Numbered from the stretch's first letter, positions 35,397 through 45,790 are shown. The stretch: DNA of 64,000 bases from Paenibacillus alba (GCF_013204855.1 NZ_JABMKZ010000002.1:434001-498000); one strand, 5' to 3'. Notes: generated by a model not told the origin, from the letters alone. Made by a program: numbers and translations.

Positions 35397-36152
35397 TTAT
35401 TGAGCAATCTGATCCTTGATTGATTGCAAGATTTTCTTTTCCAATCGTGACACTTGGACTTGGGAAATCCCCAATCTGCTGGCGACTTCAGACTGGGTCT
35501 GGTCGCGGAAATAGCGAAGATACACAATAAGCCGTTCTCGTTCAGAAAGCGTGCCTATCGCTTCATTTAATGCCAGCTTCTCAAACCATTTATCACCGGA
35601 TTCATCCGATATCTGATCCATTAATGTGATGGGATCTCCATCATTCTCAAACACAGTCTCATGAATCGAGGAGAGCGGCTTATTCGCTTCTTGCGCGAAA
35701 ACCACTTCCTCCGGCGTAATCATGAGTTCTTCGGCAACTTCTTTAATCGTAGGAAGACGCCCCAGACGCTTGGACAGCTCATCCTTCGTCTTGCGAATCT
35801 TATTCGCCAGCTCTTTCAGCGAGCGGCTTACTTTCAGCGTTCCGTCATCACGCAGGAAGCGCTGGATCTCACCGATAATCATCGGTACGGCATACGTTGA
35901 GAATTTAACATCATAAGAGAGATCGAATTTGTCAACGGACTTGAGCAGTCCGATGCAACCGATCTGGAACAAGTCTTCGGCTTCGTAACCCCGGTTCAAA
36001 AAGCGTTGAACCACTGACCAGACCAAGCGGATATTGCAGCTGACGAGTGTTTCTCTAGCGAGTCCATCTCCGGATTGACTGAGGGCGATTAACCGTTTGA
36101 CTTCCGAATCGTCTAAATAACTATGAGAAGCATGCTTCAGATCGACATCCAT
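35397..36152 (-). CDS. sigF: RNA polymerase sigma-F factor
   Basis: 251 residues. Regions 2 (GYEAEDLFQIGCIGLLKSVDKFD), 3 and 4 (ERERLIVYLRYFRDQTQSEVASRLGISQVQVSRLEKKIL) are all clear. First compartment-specific sigma of the forespore; held inactive by SpoIIAB. Start ATG 36152. Last gene of spoIIAA-spoIIAB-sigF. Confidence 0.96.
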   Translation of the reverse strand: MDVDLKHASHSYLDDSEVKRLIALSQSGDGLARETLVSCNIRLVWSVVQRFLNRGYEAEDLFQIGCIGLLKSVDKFDLSYDVKFSTYAVPMIIGEIQRFLRDDGTLKVSRSLKELANKIRKTKDELSKRLGRLPTIKEVAEELMITPEEVVFAQEANKPLSSIHETVFENDGDPITLMDQISDESGDKWFEKLALNEAIGTLSERERLIVYLRYFRDQTQSEVASRLGISQVQVSRLEKKILQSIKDQIAQ

Positions 36153-36163
36153 AGATCAAACCC

Positions 36164-36610
36164 CTAATTGTATAAAGCTTTTTTAGATTCAATTCGCTTC
36201 AACATGTTTATTTTGGTTCCGATTCCGACGGCCGTCACAACTTCCACTTCGTCCATGAAATTTTCCATAATCGTGAATCCCATTCCAGAACGCTCCAGCT
36301 CTGGTTTAGAGGTATACAGCGGTTCTTTCGCCTGCTCTAAATCGGCAATACCTGAACCTTTGTCTTCGATCGTAATGCGCACCACATCGTCATCAATGTG
36401 TGTGGAAATGGTAATAATGCCATCGGTCTGGTTATTGTAGCCATGAATGATGGCATTGGTTACCGCTTCCGACACAACTGTTTTGATATCCGTTAATTCA
36501 TTCAACGTGGGATCTAATTGAGAGACAAAAGCAGCAACAGCAACACGGGCGAAAGCTTCATTCTCGGAACGGCTGGCAAACTGCAGCGTCATAAAGTTAT
36601 GTTCACTCAT
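36164..36610 (-). CDS. spoIIAB: Anti-sigma-F factor / serine kinase SpoIIAB
   Basis: 148-residue GHKL kinase. The N-box [17 protein letters not shown]1 box EDKGSGI and G2 box [10 protein letters not shown] bind ATP. It binds sigma-F and phosphorylates SpoIIAA. Start ATG 36610 overlaps the spoIIAA stop (ATGA) after GGAGGTTGCGCT. Confidence 0.96.
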   Translation of the reverse strand: MSEHNFMTLQFASRSENEAFARVAVAAFVSQLDPTLNELTDIKTVVSEAVTNAIIHGYNNQTDGIITISTHIDDDVVRITIEDKGSGIADLEQAKEPLYTSKPELERSGMGFTIMENFMDEVEVVTAVGIGTKINMLKRIESKKALYN

Positions 36611-36963
36611 AGCGCAACCTCCAAACTGGACATTGCATTGCGTTCATTATCTTGAATCGAAACAATCTTAAACATTCCTGAAAGCTCGAACAAGCGGTAA
36701 ACAGCAGGAGAGACATCACATACGACCATCTTGCCGCCTTTACTCGTAATTTGCTTATAGCGACCGAGAATGACACCTAGGCCTGAGCTGTCCATGAAAG
36801 ATAGATCTTTCAAACTAAGAATCAAGTGCTGCGTATGCTCTTTGGCAATCGCTTCCTCCATCCTAGCCTTCACACTATCTGCCGTGTGATGATCCAGCTC
36901 ACCTTTCAATCTAACAATCAGCGCTCTTCGGCCTTGCTCAAATTCTATTTGCAGGCTCAACAT
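36607..36963 (-). CDS. spoIIAA: Anti-sigma-F factor antagonist SpoIIAA
   Basis: 118-residue STAS-domain protein. The phosphorylated serine is in [12 protein letters not shown]. Its unphosphorylated form releases sigma-F from SpoIIAB; SpoIIE reactivates it. Start ATG 36963 follows GGAAGGAG. A sigma-H-like promoter is upstream. Confidence 0.95.
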   Translation of the reverse strand: MLSLQIEFEQGRRALIVRLKGELDHHTADSVKARMEEAIAKEHTQHLILSLKDLSFMDSSGLGVILGRYKQITSKGGKMVVCDVSPAVYRLFELSGMFKIVSIQDNERNAMSSLEVAL

Positions 36964-36993
36964 GTTCACTCCTTCCCAGTCATGAAACATAAG

Positions 36994-37021
36994 TTTCTAC
37001 ATCTGAGTTGGAATATCCTGC
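36994..37021 (-). promoter_or_regulatory. Candidate sigma-H promoter of the spoIIA operon
   Basis: On the minus strand GCAGGATAT (37013-37021), a 12-base spacer, then GTAGAAA (36994-37000). This fits RnAGGAwww-N12-RnnGAAT except the last base. The spoIIA operon is sigma-H controlled in B. subtilis. Confidence 0.6.
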
Positions 37022-37090
37022 CACCCGACAAAACTAGAAGAAAACTGCTAAAAGATGTACTAAACTGCGTTTATTCGCGAAATCTCACGG

Positions 37091-38266
37091 TTAATCCGTG
37101 GTAAAAATCTGAGTAGTTGTACGCTTAAAGAGCTTCCACCAGGTCGCTTTCGCCACATCAACAGGTGACTCCAACGGGTACTCCGACAGCACACTGTCGC
37201 CATTATAGACAACGATTCTACCAATCGGCTGTCCCATAGTGATCGGTGCTTTAAGGTTTGGATCCAATTTCAGCTCATGTCGAATATTTTCAGTAGGCGT
37301 GCCTTTTTTCATTAAAATGCTATAATTCTGCTTGGCAACAAGCGGAACTGTCGAAACCTGCCCTTTGTTTACGGTGAAATTCCCTAAACTGTCTCCTGAT
37401 TTAAACAACGGATAATTCGTAAATTGCGCAAACGCATAATCAAACAGCTTGGATACTTCAGCGTTTCGCGTTTTGGTATTCGGTTCACCCAGAACGACCG
37501 CGACAACACGCAAATTATCTCGTTTGGCTGTTGCGGATAAACAGAATTTCGCTTCACTTGTGTAGCCCGTTTTCAATCCATCAGCACCGCTGTAGAAACG
37601 AACGAGCTTGTTCGTATTCACAAGCCAGAAAGGGTTTGGCGTTTCCTTGCGCAAATAGTCTTGATAAGCGCCTGTAAATTTCGTTATGCCTTCATGTTTC
37701 AGCAGTTCGCGAGACATGATGGCAATATCGTTGGCCGTTGTATAGTGATTTGCCACTGGCAGTCCGTTGCAATTCGAGAAATGCGTGTTTTTCATGTCCA
37801 ATTGCTGTGCTCGCTCATTCATCATCTGCACAAAATTTTCTTCTGAGCCCGCAATCTTCTCTGCCATAGCGACAGAAGCATCGTTGCCGGACGCCATCGC
37901 GATTCCTTTCAGCATATCTTGAACGGTCATTTCTTCACCCGGCTTCAAGAATATTTGCGATCCGCCCATGGATGCCGCGTATTCGCTGACTCCAACTTTC
38001 TCATCCATCTTTATATTGCCTTTGTCGACAGCCTCCATGATCAGGAGCATTGTCATGATCTTCGTAATACTTGCAGGCGGAAGCTTCGTATCTTTATTTT
38101 TCTCGGCGATGACCGTCCCTGTATCTGCATCCATCAAGACGGCGGATTGGGCATTTGGCGTCAAATCAACCGTAGGTGCCTTCTTCTCTTCGGCGAAAGC
38201 CGCCGGTACGAGAAGCGTCAAACAAATTTGGAAACAGATAAAACAAATTAGCCCTTTTTTTCGCAT
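37091..38266 (-). CDS. dacF: D-alanyl-D-alanine carboxypeptidase DacF
   Basis: 391 residues. A signal peptide (LICFICFQICLTLLVPAAFA) precedes the penicillin-binding domain with PASITKIM (nucleophile Ser), SGND and KTGYT motifs and a C-terminal beta domain. It tunes spore peptidoglycan cross-linking together with DacB. Start ATG 38266 follows AGGAGGGG. Upstream of spoIIAA as in B. subtilis, so read-through can feed the sigF operon. Confidence 0.92.
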   Translation of the reverse strand: MRKKGLICFICFQICLTLLVPAAFAEEKKAPTVDLTPNAQSAVLMDADTGTVIAEKNKDTKLPPASITKIMTMLLIMEAVDKGNIKMDEKVGVSEYAASMGGSQIFLKPGEEMTVQDMLKGIAMASGNDASVAMAEKIAGSEENFVQMMNERAQQLDMKNTHFSNCNGLPVANHYTTANDIAIMSRELLKHEGITKFTGAYQDYLRKETPNPFWLVNTNKLVRFYSGADGLKTGYTSEAKFCLSATAKRDNLRVVAVVLGEPNTKTRNAEVSKLFDYAFAQFTNYPLFKSGDSLGNFTVNKGQVSTVPLVAKQNYSILMKKGTPTENIRHELKLDPNLKAPITMGQPIGRIVVYNGDSVLSEYPLESPVDVAKATWWKLFKRTTTQIFTTD

Positions 38267-38417
38267 AGCAATTGTACCCCTCCTGTGATAAATGAAGTGA
38301 AAGCCTGACACTTGCAGCTTGAATGACTGCTAATCAGTCTTGACGATTTCATCGTAAAATATTCCAAGAGAAGGAAAATAAAGATAGAACCAAAGCGCTG
38401 TCCGTTTCCGAAAAAAG

Positions 38418-38458
38418 CAAAAAACCCTAACTACCACATTCCTGTGGCCGTTAGGGCA
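38418..38458 (-). terminator. Terminator after pdp
   Basis: CCCTAAC/GTTAGGG outer arms with an inner CCACA.TGTGG hairpin; minus-strand T-run. Confidence 0.85.
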
Positions 38459-38473
38459 GCTGACTTCGTGAAA

Positions 38474-39775
38474 TTAAACGATTACGTCATAGATTAATTG
38501 AACTGGGGCAGGCTTTGTCGACTTGATACGATACGCGTCAAGAATCATCGCACTCACTTCCTTGACTTCCTCGCGATTCGCATGGATCGTACAGATCGAT
38601 TCTCCCTTTTTCACGGAATCACCGATTTTCTTATTCAGGGTTAGGCCAACCGCATAGTCGATCTGATCTTCTTTTTTCGCACGGCCAGCGCCCAGCAGCA
38701 TGGCAGCAATACCGATATGCTCCGCATCAATCTGATTGACGTAGCCTTCTTGCTCAGCTAACACTTCAAAATGATAGGCAGCCGTCGGCAGCAAATCAGG
38801 TTGGTCTACGACATTCGGATCGCCCCCCTGGCTTGCTACGAAGCGTCTGAACGTATCCAAAGCTTTCCCCTTGGCAATAATGTCCCGAACGGCTTCCTGA
38901 GCCTCTTCAAAGCTCTCAAACACTTTGCCCAGCACTGACATATAAGCCGCTACCGAGATCGCAACTTCAGTCAGCTCTTTGTCGCCAGTACCGCGCAGAA
39001 CGTCAATGGATTCACGGATTTCATTGGCATTGCCGATTTCACGCCCGAGCGGCTGCTCCATGTCCGTAATCATCGCGATCGTATTCCGATTCAACTTTTT
39101 GCCGATGTCGACCATCGTCCTAGCTAGAACACGCGCATCATCAACCGTTTTCATGAATGCGCCTGAGCCAATTTTCACGTCCAGTACGATCGCATCTGCG
39201 CCTGAAGCAATTTTCTTGCTCATGATCGAACTCGCAATCAGTGGAATAGAATCAACCGTTGCTGTCACGTCACGCAAGGCGTACATCTTTTTATCCGCAG
39301 GAGCTAAATTTCCGCTTTGACCGACAATCGCAATTTTGTTGGTATTCACGGCTTCGATGAAAGCCTCATTCGTCAGCTCGATCTGGAAGCCCGGAATCGA
39401 CTCCAGCTTGTCAACTGTTCCGCCTGTATGACCAAGTCCTCTGCCTGACATTTTGGCAACAGGAACACCTAGTGAGGCAACGATTGGCCCAACGATAAGA
39501 CTGATTTTATCGCCAACGCCGCCTGTTGAATGTTTATCCACTTTGATCCCGGCAATCGCCGATAAGTCAATCATTTCTCCTGAACCCGCCATAGCCAGCG
39601 TAAGCGCTGAAATTTCTTCACTTGTCATCCCATTGAAAAAAATAGCCATCAATAAGGCAGACATTTGATAGTCCGGAATATCCCCGTTTGTATATCCGCT
39701 TACGATATGTGTAATTTCTTGATCAGTAAGTCCTTCGCCTAAGCGCTTTTTATGTATTAAATCAACCATTCTCAT
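38474..39775 (-). CDS. pdp: Pyrimidine-nucleoside phosphorylase
   Basis: 433 residues. It splits thymidine, deoxyuridine and uridine with phosphate. [20 protein letters not shown] is the phosphate-binding signature; [20 protein letters not shown] holds substrate contacts. Start ATG 39775 follows AGGAGGAAGAC. Works in the same salvage route as the nearby punA and deoB. Confidence 0.95.
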   Translation of the reverse strand: MRMVDLIHKKRLGEGLTDQEITHIVSGYTNGDIPDYQMSALLMAIFFNGMTSEEISALTLAMAGSGEMIDLSAIAGIKVDKHSTGGVGDKISLIVGPIVASLGVPVAKMSGRGLGHTGGTVDKLESIPGFQIELTNEAFIEAVNTNKIAIVGQSGNLAPADKKMYALRDVTATVDSIPLIASSIMSKKIASGADAIVLDVKIGSGAFMKTVDDARVLARTMVDIGKKLNRNTIAMITDMEQPLGREIGNANEIRESIDVLRGTGDKELTEVAISVAAYMSVLGKVFESFEEAQEAVRDIIAKGKALDTFRRFVASQGGDPNVVDQPDLLPTAAYHFEVLAEQEGYVNQIDAEHIGIAAMLLGAGRAKKEDQIDYAVGLTLNKKIGDSVKKGESICTIHANREEVKEVSAMILDAYRIKSTKPAPVQLIYDVIV

Positions 39776-39842
39776 TATGTCTTCCTCCTTAGCTCTTTAC
39801 ACAATTATATATCTATACGGCTGCTGACGCTTCACCAAATCG

Positions 39843-39870
39843 AAAAAAGGGAGCTGTTAGGCCCCCTTAG
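39843..39870 (-). terminator. Probable terminator after the cupredoxin gene
   Basis: Minus strand: AAGGGGG and CTCCCTT arms with one mismatch, then TTTTTT. Confidence 0.6.
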
Positions 39871-39884
39871 TCTTGCTATTCCAC

Positions 39885-40268
39885 TTATTGAACAACAAGT
39901 TTTGATTTCATTTTAGCATGTCCTTCACCGCAAGGAAGCACACAATCAATTTCATATGTACCTGGCTTGTCGAACGTTAATTCTTTGGAAGGGTTCTCTT
40001 TATCCAACTTGATATCCAAACCTACGATTTCGATGGCATGAACGCCCTCTTTCAAAGACAAAGATACTTTCGTTGGCTCTCCGCTTTTCACTGTGAAGTC
40101 AGCTTGGTCAAACTGCCAGTTGGAAGCAACGATTTTCAGTTGCTGAATTTTGCTAGATGCAGCTTCTGCATCCTTCGCCTCTTGGCGAGCAGAAATATCA
40201 GTAAAGAGGACTCCCAGCCCCAATGCGCCCGCAAGTATAAATAATACAAAGAAAATCCACTTTTGCAT
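39885..40268 (-). CDS. Membrane-anchored cupredoxin with a CuA-type site
   Basis: 127 residues. One N-terminal anchor helix (about 3-23) and an extracytoplasmic cupredoxin fold. The metal ligands form a CuA pattern: H77, then C109-x3-C113-x3-H117-x2-M120. This is the spacing of the binuclear copper site of cytochrome oxidase subunit II and nitrous oxide reductase. No oxidase subunits are nearby. It may carry electrons or handle copper for oxidase assembly; that is inference. Start ATG 40268 follows GAGGGGGATATGC. Confidence 0.85.
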   Translation of the reverse strand: MQKWIFFVLFILAGALGLGVLFTDISARQEAKDAEAASSKIQQLKIVASNWQFDQADFTVKSGEPTKVSLSLKEGVHAIEIVGLDIKLDKENPSKELTFDKPGTYEIDCVLPCGEGHAKMKSKLVVQ

Positions 40269-40390
40269 GCATATCCCCCTCATCATGTGTTCACTTTATC
40301 TATTCTACCTAACAACTTAAGACATTCACATACATAGTTAGTGGCAAATCATTGAATATTTTGTGACGAAATTGTGAATGAGACTTTCAT

Positions 40391-40416
40391 AAAAACATCC
40401 CCCTTAACGGGGGATA
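40391..40416 (-). terminator. Terminator after the YvyF-like gene
   Basis: ATCCCCC/GGGGGAT with a 5-base loop, then GTTTTTAT on the minus strand. Confidence 0.8.
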
Positions 40417-40447
40417 TTACTCTTACTATTGCCCAAGTTCGCTTAAA

Positions 40448-40885
40448 TTACACGCCTCTTAATCTTTCGCGGATTTGGAAACCGCCGGAAGTTATCGTTT
40501 GTTTCTCTCTGCGAAGCACCTGAAAAGATTTATCTTTGTCCTTCAGCTCCCGAATATCTTGGGTAATTCGATACGCACAGTCTGGACACATCTTCTGTTG
40601 ACGAATCGGCTTCGAACAAGAAGCACAGGGGTAGCTCAAATTAGGATAATCCGTCAAATGCAGCTTTCCTTCTCTGATCCAAGCATGCAGTTGTTCAGGT
40701 GTTACTCCCGTCGCAACGCAAACCTGCGAATTCCTAGAACGATGGTTTCTGCGCAAGAAATCCAAGCTGTTGGTTAAGATGGCGTCCATACTATGACTGC
40801 AGTCTGAGCACTGATTTCTCAGATTCTTCTGGAATACTTTACCGCAGCGCGGACAGTTTGCTACCGTTAATTGTGGGATGGCCAT
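40448..40885 (-). CDS. YvyF-like (TIGR03826) zinc-finger protein
   Basis: 145 residues. Two Cys4 sites (C11/C14/C26/C29 and C87/C90/C100/C103) flank a middle segment with a helix-turn-helix look (GVTPEQLHAWIREGKL). This is the layout of YvyF, which B. subtilis encodes beside flagellar genes. Here it stands outside any flagellar cluster, so it may be a paralogue. Start ATG 40885 follows GGTGGAGC; ATG 40897 is possible. Confidence 0.75.
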   Translation of the reverse strand: MAIPQLTVANCPRCGKVFQKNLRNQCSDCSHSMDAILTNSLDFLRRNHRSRNSQVCVATGVTPEQLHAWIREGKLHLTDYPNLSYPCASCSKPIRQQKMCPDCAYRITQDIRELKDKDKSFQVLRREKQTITSGGFQIRERLRGV

Positions 40886-41065
40886 GCTCCACCACATCCT
40901 TGTTATGGAATAGGTACCCCGCTCTGGGACGCCTTAAGATCTAGTTCTAATTAACTATATCTTAGCATGACTTCCTCACTTTTTCTAGGTCTTCTGATGC
41001 TTAATCTCATTAAAAATTCATAAAATTTCAACCCCAACACCCTTCATGCAGTGTGCCGGTTCATC

Positions 41066-41893
41066 TTATAGAGCGTCAATGATTCCCAAAACTAATTTCA
41101 GAAACTTAGGCTTTACTTGCTCTGTCGTTTCCATCACTTCGGCGTGAGAAAGCGGCTGATCCAAAATGCCGGAAGCCATATTGGAAATACAGGAGAAGCC
41201 CAGCACTTCGATCCCTGCATGACGGGCTACGATAACTTCAGGTACCGTTGACATTCCCACGGAATCCCCGCCAAGCGTGCGGAACATCCGGATCTCAGCC
41301 GGCGTTTCGTAGTTAGGTCCGAGCAAGCCGACATATACCCCTTCTTGCAGTTTAAAATCTTGTGTCGCGGCAACCTCATGCGCCAGCTTGCGCAGGCGCT
41401 TGCTGTACGCTTCGGACATATCCGGGAAGCGCGCACCCAGCGCGTTGTCATTAGGCCCGATAAGCGGATTCCGGAATGTCAAATTTAAGTGATCGCTAAT
41501 TACCATCAAATCACCGACCTGATAGGATTCGTTGATTCCACCAGCCGCGTTCGTAACGATCAAGATCTCGATACCAAGCTCTTTCATTACACGCACTGGG
41601 AAAGAAACCGTTTCTGCGCCATACCCTTCATACGCATGAAAACGGCCTTTCATCATTAAAACTTGCTTCCCTTGAATCGTTCCTACAACAAGCTCGCCAG
41701 CATGGCCTTCCACCGTGGAGACCGGGAAATGAGGAATACGGGCGTAATCCACGACGATAGGCTGCTCGATCAAATCAGCAAGAACGCCAAGACCGGAACC
41801 GAGAATAAGCCCAATTTGCGGTTTAATATTCGTCTCTTTGCTAATAAAGGCTGCTGCCTCTTGAATTTTCTGGATCAGGGATACTTCGGACAT
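41066..41893 (-). CDS. punA: Purine-nucleoside phosphorylase
   Basis: 275 residues, trimeric PNP family. Motifs: GSGLGVLADLI, MMKGRFHAYEGY, TNAAGGI, ISDHLNLT and GPNYETPAEIRM. It splits guanosine and inosine with phosphate. Start ATG 41893 follows AGGAGG. Downstream partner of deoB, as in B. subtilis drm-pupG. Confidence 0.95.
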   Translation of the reverse strand: MSEVSLIQKIQEAAAFISKETNIKPQIGLILGSGLGVLADLIEQPIVVDYARIPHFPVSTVEGHAGELVVGTIQGKQVLMMKGRFHAYEGYGAETVSFPVRVMKELGIEILIVTNAAGGINESYQVGDLMVISDHLNLTFRNPLIGPNDNALGARFPDMSEAYSKRLRKLAHEVAATQDFKLQEGVYVGLLGPNYETPAEIRMFRTLGGDSVGMSTVPEVIVARHAGIEVLGFSCISNMASGILDQPLSHAEVMETTEQVKPKFLKLVLGIIDAL

Positions 41894-41927
41894 GGATAAA
41901 TTCCTCCTAAACGTTTATCAAACTTTG

Positions 41928-43103
41928 TTATTTTAAAAGCGACAAAAAGCTTTCGCCTTGCTCCGTGGCTTTTACGCCGAAATTATCTGCGATCGTAGCT
42001 CCCAAATCGGCAAACGTGCTGCGAATACCAAGCGATACAGGCGATTCAAAACTTGGACTGTACAGTAAAATAGGCACATATTCGCGGGTATGATCTGTCC
42101 CTGCATGGATCGGGTCATTCCCATGATCCGCCGTCAAAATTAGCAGGTCATTCGGACCGATGACCGATTTCAGCTGCGGCACGAACGCATCGAATTCCTC
42201 CAGCGCTTTGCCGTACCCCTCTGGATCGCGGCGATGCCCATACAAAGAATCAAAATCCACAAGATTGGTGAAAGCCAATCCTTTGAATGACGTCCCAAGC
42301 ACCTCAATCGTCTTCTGAATCCCATCCAGATTGCTCTTGGTTGAGGAAGTTTGTGTGACGCCTTCACCATCGAAGATATCATTGATTTTGCCGATGGCTA
42401 TGACGTCCAGCCCCGCATCTTTGAGATGATTCATGACCGTAGGCGCCGGAGGCTTCACGGCATAATCATGCCGGTTTGATGTACGCTTGAAGGCTCCAGG
42501 CTCCCCTAGATAAGGTCTTGCAATAACTCGGCCTACCGCGAACTCATCCTGCATCGTTAATCTTCTGGCAACTTCACATGCCCGGTACAGCTCTTCGAGC
42601 GGAATAATGTCCTCATGCGCGGCCAGCTGAAACACGCTGTCAGCCGAAGTGTACACAATCCAAGCTCCTGTTTTCATCTGTTCTTCGCCCAATTCATCCA
42701 AAATCTCCGTTCCGGAAGCCGGCTTATTCCCAATCACTTTGCGACCTGTTTCTTGCTCAAATTGCGAAATTAAGCTTTCTGGAAATCCATTCGGATACAC
42801 GTTAAATGGGGTAGAAATATGTAATCCCATCAATTCCCAGTGTCCTGTCATCGTATCTTTACCTACGGACACTTCTGCCATTTTACCGTAATATCCTTCC
42901 GGTGAATCCGTTGCTGGAATCCCTTTGATTGCTGCAATGCTTCCAAGGCCCAAACGCTGTAGGTTCGGAAGTGAGAACCCGTCTACCTTCTCTGCGATAT
43001 GTCCGATTGTGTGAGCGCCACTGTCTCCAAATTGTTTGGCATCCGGTAATTCGCCGATACCTACACTATCCAATACGATTAAGCTTATTCGTTCAAAGCG
43101 CAC
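41928..43103 (-). CDS. deoB: Phosphopentomutase
   Basis: 391 residues, alkaline phosphatase superfamily. [13 protein letters not shown] near the start and TADHGNDP near the end hold the two-metal site. Interconverts ribose and deoxyribose 1- and 5-phosphate for nucleoside salvage. GTG start 43103 follows GGAGGGAACAGC. Confidence 0.95.
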   Translation of the reverse strand: MRFERISLIVLDSVGIGELPDAKQFGDSGAHTIGHIAEKVDGFSLPNLQRLGLGSIAAIKGIPATDSPEGYYGKMAEVSVGKDTMTGHWELMGLHISTPFNVYPNGFPESLISQFEQETGRKVIGNKPASGTEILDELGEEQMKTGAWIVYTSADSVFQLAAHEDIIPLEELYRACEVARRLTMQDEFAVGRVIARPYLGEPGAFKRTSNRHDYAVKPPAPTVMNHLKDAGLDVIAIGKINDIFDGEGVTQTSSTKSNLDGIQKTIEVLGTSFKGLAFTNLVDFDSLYGHRRDPEGYGKALEEFDAFVPQLKSVIGPNDLLILTADHGNDPIHAGTDHTREYVPILLYSPSFESPVSLGIRSTFADLGATIADNFGVKATEQGESFLSLLK

Positions 43104-43169
43104 GCTGTTCCCTCCAAATCAATTCCTTCTGTTATCCACCCTTAATTATCTCATTTCCTATGGCTGAAT

Positions 43170-43208
43170 GCAAAACAGCAGCATTTCCGCTTGGAAACAG
43201 CTGCTGTC
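43170..43208 (-). terminator. Terminator after xerD
   Basis: ACAGCAGC/GCTGCTGT outer arms, TTTCC/GGAAA inner arms, TTTT on the minus strand. Confidence 0.75.
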
Positions 43209-43213
43209 TCTAG

Positions 43214-44113
43214 CTACATATTCGCTCTGGGATGCGCGCTATTATAAACATCCTTCATCTTAAGCTTAGCTGCTTGCACGTACATTTGTGTAGATGAAAT
43301 ATCGGAGTGCCCTAGCATTTCTTGCACGGATCTAAGATCTGCCCCATTCTCAATCAAATGTGCCGCAAAGGAATGTCTAAGCGCATGCGGAGAAATATCG
43401 TTTGCAATATTGATATCTTTGGCATATCGCTTCAAAATCTTCCAAAAGCCTTGCCTCGTCATTCGCGTGCCCAGATGCCCGATAAACAAGGCTTCTTCAT
43501 CCGCCGTTTTCTTCAATAGCTTCTTCCGATCATTATGTATATAGGTGGTCAGACATCGATTCGCGATCGCGCTAAGAGGAATATTGCGCTCCTTTTCCGC
43601 TTTGCCGACGCATCGAATGAACCCCATCTGTAGATTTACGTCGGTTACATTCAAAGAAATTAATTCAGACACACGAATGCCCGTCGCATAGAGAAGCTCC
43701 AGCATCGCTTTATCTCTCGCACCGCTTACAAGCTCAGCCTGAGGCGCATCCAGCAGCTTTTCTACCTCTTGGATCGATAAGACTTTGGGGAGCTTTTTTT
43801 CCAGCTTGGGGGCTTCAATGTAAATCGAAGGATCCGCATCCAGCACTCGTTCCCTCACTAGAAACTGGTAAAGTGCTCTTATGGAAACTAAAGTACGCGA
43901 CAACGTTGCTGATGCGCGCCCTAATATTCTCATCTGCGAGAGGTGTCCGGCAATATGTGTTTTATTCGTATCTTTCCAACTTGTAATCTCATGCTGCAGC
44001 AGGTAATCCACATATTGGTTCAAATCTCTTTGATAAGATTCCAACGTATTCCGTGATAGCCCCCGTTCAACTGATAGAAATCGGATGAAGGATTGCAGCT
44101 CATTCGTTATCAT
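43214..44113 (-). CDS. xerD: Tyrosine recombinase XerD
   Basis: 299 residues. SAM-like N-terminal domain and a catalytic domain with the full set R147, K171, H243, R246, H269 and nucleophile Y278 (HALRHSFA, LGHSDISSTQMY). With XerC it resolves chromosome dimers at dif. Start ATG 44113 follows AAGGAGC. Neighbours deoB and fur match B. subtilis ripX, so this is a housekeeping gene, not an integrase. Confidence 0.94.
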   Translation of the reverse strand: MITNELQSFIRFLSVERGLSRNTLESYQRDLNQYVDYLLQHEITSWKDTNKTHIAGHLSQMRILGRASATLSRTLVSIRALYQFLVRERVLDADPSIYIEAPKLEKKLPKVLSIQEVEKLLDAPQAELVSGARDKAMLELLYATGIRVSELISLNVTDVNLQMGFIRCVGKAEKERNIPLSAIANRCLTTYIHNDRKKLLKKTADEEALFIGHLGTRMTRQGFWKILKRYAKDINIANDISPHALRHSFAAHLIENGADLRSVQEMLGHSDISSTQMYVQAAKLKMKDVYNSAHPRANM

Positions 44114-44196
44114 GCCAGTATGCTCCTTCGTATCTTGCCATATCTTCATATGGATAGCATTCAACGATCCCTGAGCAAACTCCTCTTTTTTACGCT

Positions 44197-44436
44197 TTAT
44201 TCACCATACCAATAAAATAACCGCAATCGATCGCTCATCGTTCCTGTTTCCTTCAAGGAAACAGGATCATGCTGACCAAAAACCTTCACAGACTTCCCCG
44301 AAGGGGTCTTGTACTTGTTCACCGGCTCAATCCAGCCCGTCAAGACCAGCATAACTTGATATAAAATGACGGTCAATGCCATGAAAAGCAAAATGTATCG
44401 TAAGCGAACAAGTAATTTTCGATAAGAAAAAATCAT
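44197..44436 (-). CDS. yqzK: DUF4227 small membrane protein YqzK
   Basis: 79 residues. One N-terminal membrane helix (YILLFMALTVILYQVMLVL) and a basic tail. Same place as B. subtilis yqzK between fur and xerD. Function unknown. Confidence 0.8.
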   Translation of the reverse strand: MIFSYRKLLVRLRYILLFMALTVILYQVMLVLTGWIEPVNKYKTPSGKSVKVFGQHDPVSLKETGTMSDRLRLFYWYGE

Positions 44437-44493
44437 AGCCCGTCCTCATTTCCTTGCCTTTCTTAAGGACAAGATATGAAGAAGCAGGCCTGT

Positions 44494-45624
44494 TTATGAC
44501 AACTCAGCCAACTTTGCATAAGGCAGCCCTAACGCCTCGGCAACAGCAGGATGAGTCACATTTCCTTGATAGGTATTTACCCCCAGCTGCAGCGGGTAAT
44601 TGACAGAAATCGCCTGCTTAAAGTCAGAATTAGCTAATTCCAACGCATAGGGCAGTGTGACATTGGTTAATGCCAGCGTAGATGTCCTCGGGACTGCACC
44701 AGGCATATTGGCAACCGCATAATGCAAGACTCCATGCTTCACATAAGTAGGATCGTTATGCGTTGTAACACGATCAATCGTCTCAATGGAGCCCCCTTGA
44801 TCTACCGCGACATCCACAACAACAGCACCCTGCTTCATGCTCTGTACCATCACCTCTGTCACTAAGCGAGGCGCTCTCGCCCCTGGAATCAGAACAGCTC
44901 CGATTAAGAGATCTGCTTTCGGGACGGCATTTGCGATATTAAATGGATTCGACATCAAGGTGATCAATCTTCCGCCAAAAATATCATCCAAGGCCCGCAT
45001 CCGATCCGCGCTCCGTTCAATAACAACTACACTGGCCCCAAGGCCAAGAGCCATTTTGGCTGCATTCGTTCCCACGATGCCGCCACCAAGAATAACGACA
45101 TTGGCTGGCGGTACGCCCGGTACCCCTCCAAGCAATATCCCCCGTCCTCCATAAAACTTCTCCAATAAGTGTGCGCCAATCTGTACCGACATGCGACCCG
45201 CGACTTCACTCATTGGTGTTAATAGCGGCAGCGAGCCATTCGGCAGCTGAATGGTTTCATAAGCAATGCCTGTTACTTTCTTATTCAGTAGATGGTCCGC
45301 CAACTCACCGGCAGCAGCCAGATGCAAATAAGTGAATAGCAGCTGCCCTTCCCGGAAATATCCATATTCCTCAGGAAGCGGTTCCTTCACCTTCATAATC
45401 ATATCGCTGCGTGCCCACACCTCTGCGGCATCCGCGAGAAGATCCGCACCTGCCTTGGCATAATCTTCATCCGCGAAGCCGCTGCCCTGGCCTGCTCCGC
45501 TTTCGACCACAACTTGATGGCCTGCCAGAAACAGCATACTTGCCCCTCCCGGCGTCAATGCAACACGGTTCTCATTGTTCTTCAATTCTTTGGGAACACC
45601 GATCACCTTCGATTGTCTTGTCAT
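44494..45624 (-). CDS. ald: Alanine dehydrogenase
   Basis: 376 residues. Oxidises L-alanine to pyruvate with NAD+; supports sporulation in B. subtilis. [19 protein letters not shown] start, [24 protein letters not shown] site, and catalytic His and Asp in the [18 protein letters not shown] neighbourhood. I choose ATG 45624; an open frame continues upstream. Placed between yqzK and fur, an addition compared with the B. subtilis order. Confidence 0.93.
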   Translation of the reverse strand: MTRQSKVIGVPKELKNNENRVALTPGGASMLFLAGHQVVVESGAGQGSGFADEDYAKAGADLLADAAEVWARSDMIMKVKEPLPEEYGYFREGQLLFTYLHLAAAGELADHLLNKKVTGIAYETIQLPNGSLPLLTPMSEVAGRMSVQIGAHLLEKFYGGRGILLGGVPGVPPANVVILGGGIVGTNAAKMALGLGASVVVIERSADRMRALDDIFGGRLITLMSNPFNIANAVPKADLLIGAVLIPGARAPRLVTEVMVQSMKQGAVVVDVAVDQGGSIETIDRVTTHNDPTYVKHGVLHYAVANMPGAVPRTSTLALTNVTLPYALELANSDFKQAISVNYPLQLGVNTYQGNVTHPAVAEALGLPYAKLAELS

Positions 45625-45734
45625 CACGGCTACCTTCTTCCTATGTTCATTAGTCATAATGTGCCCATGCTTCCAGTCCAATTATGTGAGCTGAAGAACG
45701 ATCTGTCCTTTCTGTCATTATATGAAAAAGACGA

Positions 45735-45776
45735 AAAAATGCCTGTATGCACGAGCTGTGCTTACAGGCATTTTCT
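45735..45776. terminator. Strong terminator after fur
   Basis: AAAATGCCTGTA and TACAGGCATTTT are perfect 12-base arms with an inner GCAC/GTGC pair. Confidence 0.9.
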
Positions 45777-45790
45777 TTGTATGAACAGTT

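Noticed and set aside
43214-44113. Integrase of a mobile element
   Set aside because: The protein is XerD by length, motifs and synteny; no attachment sites or cargo are seen.
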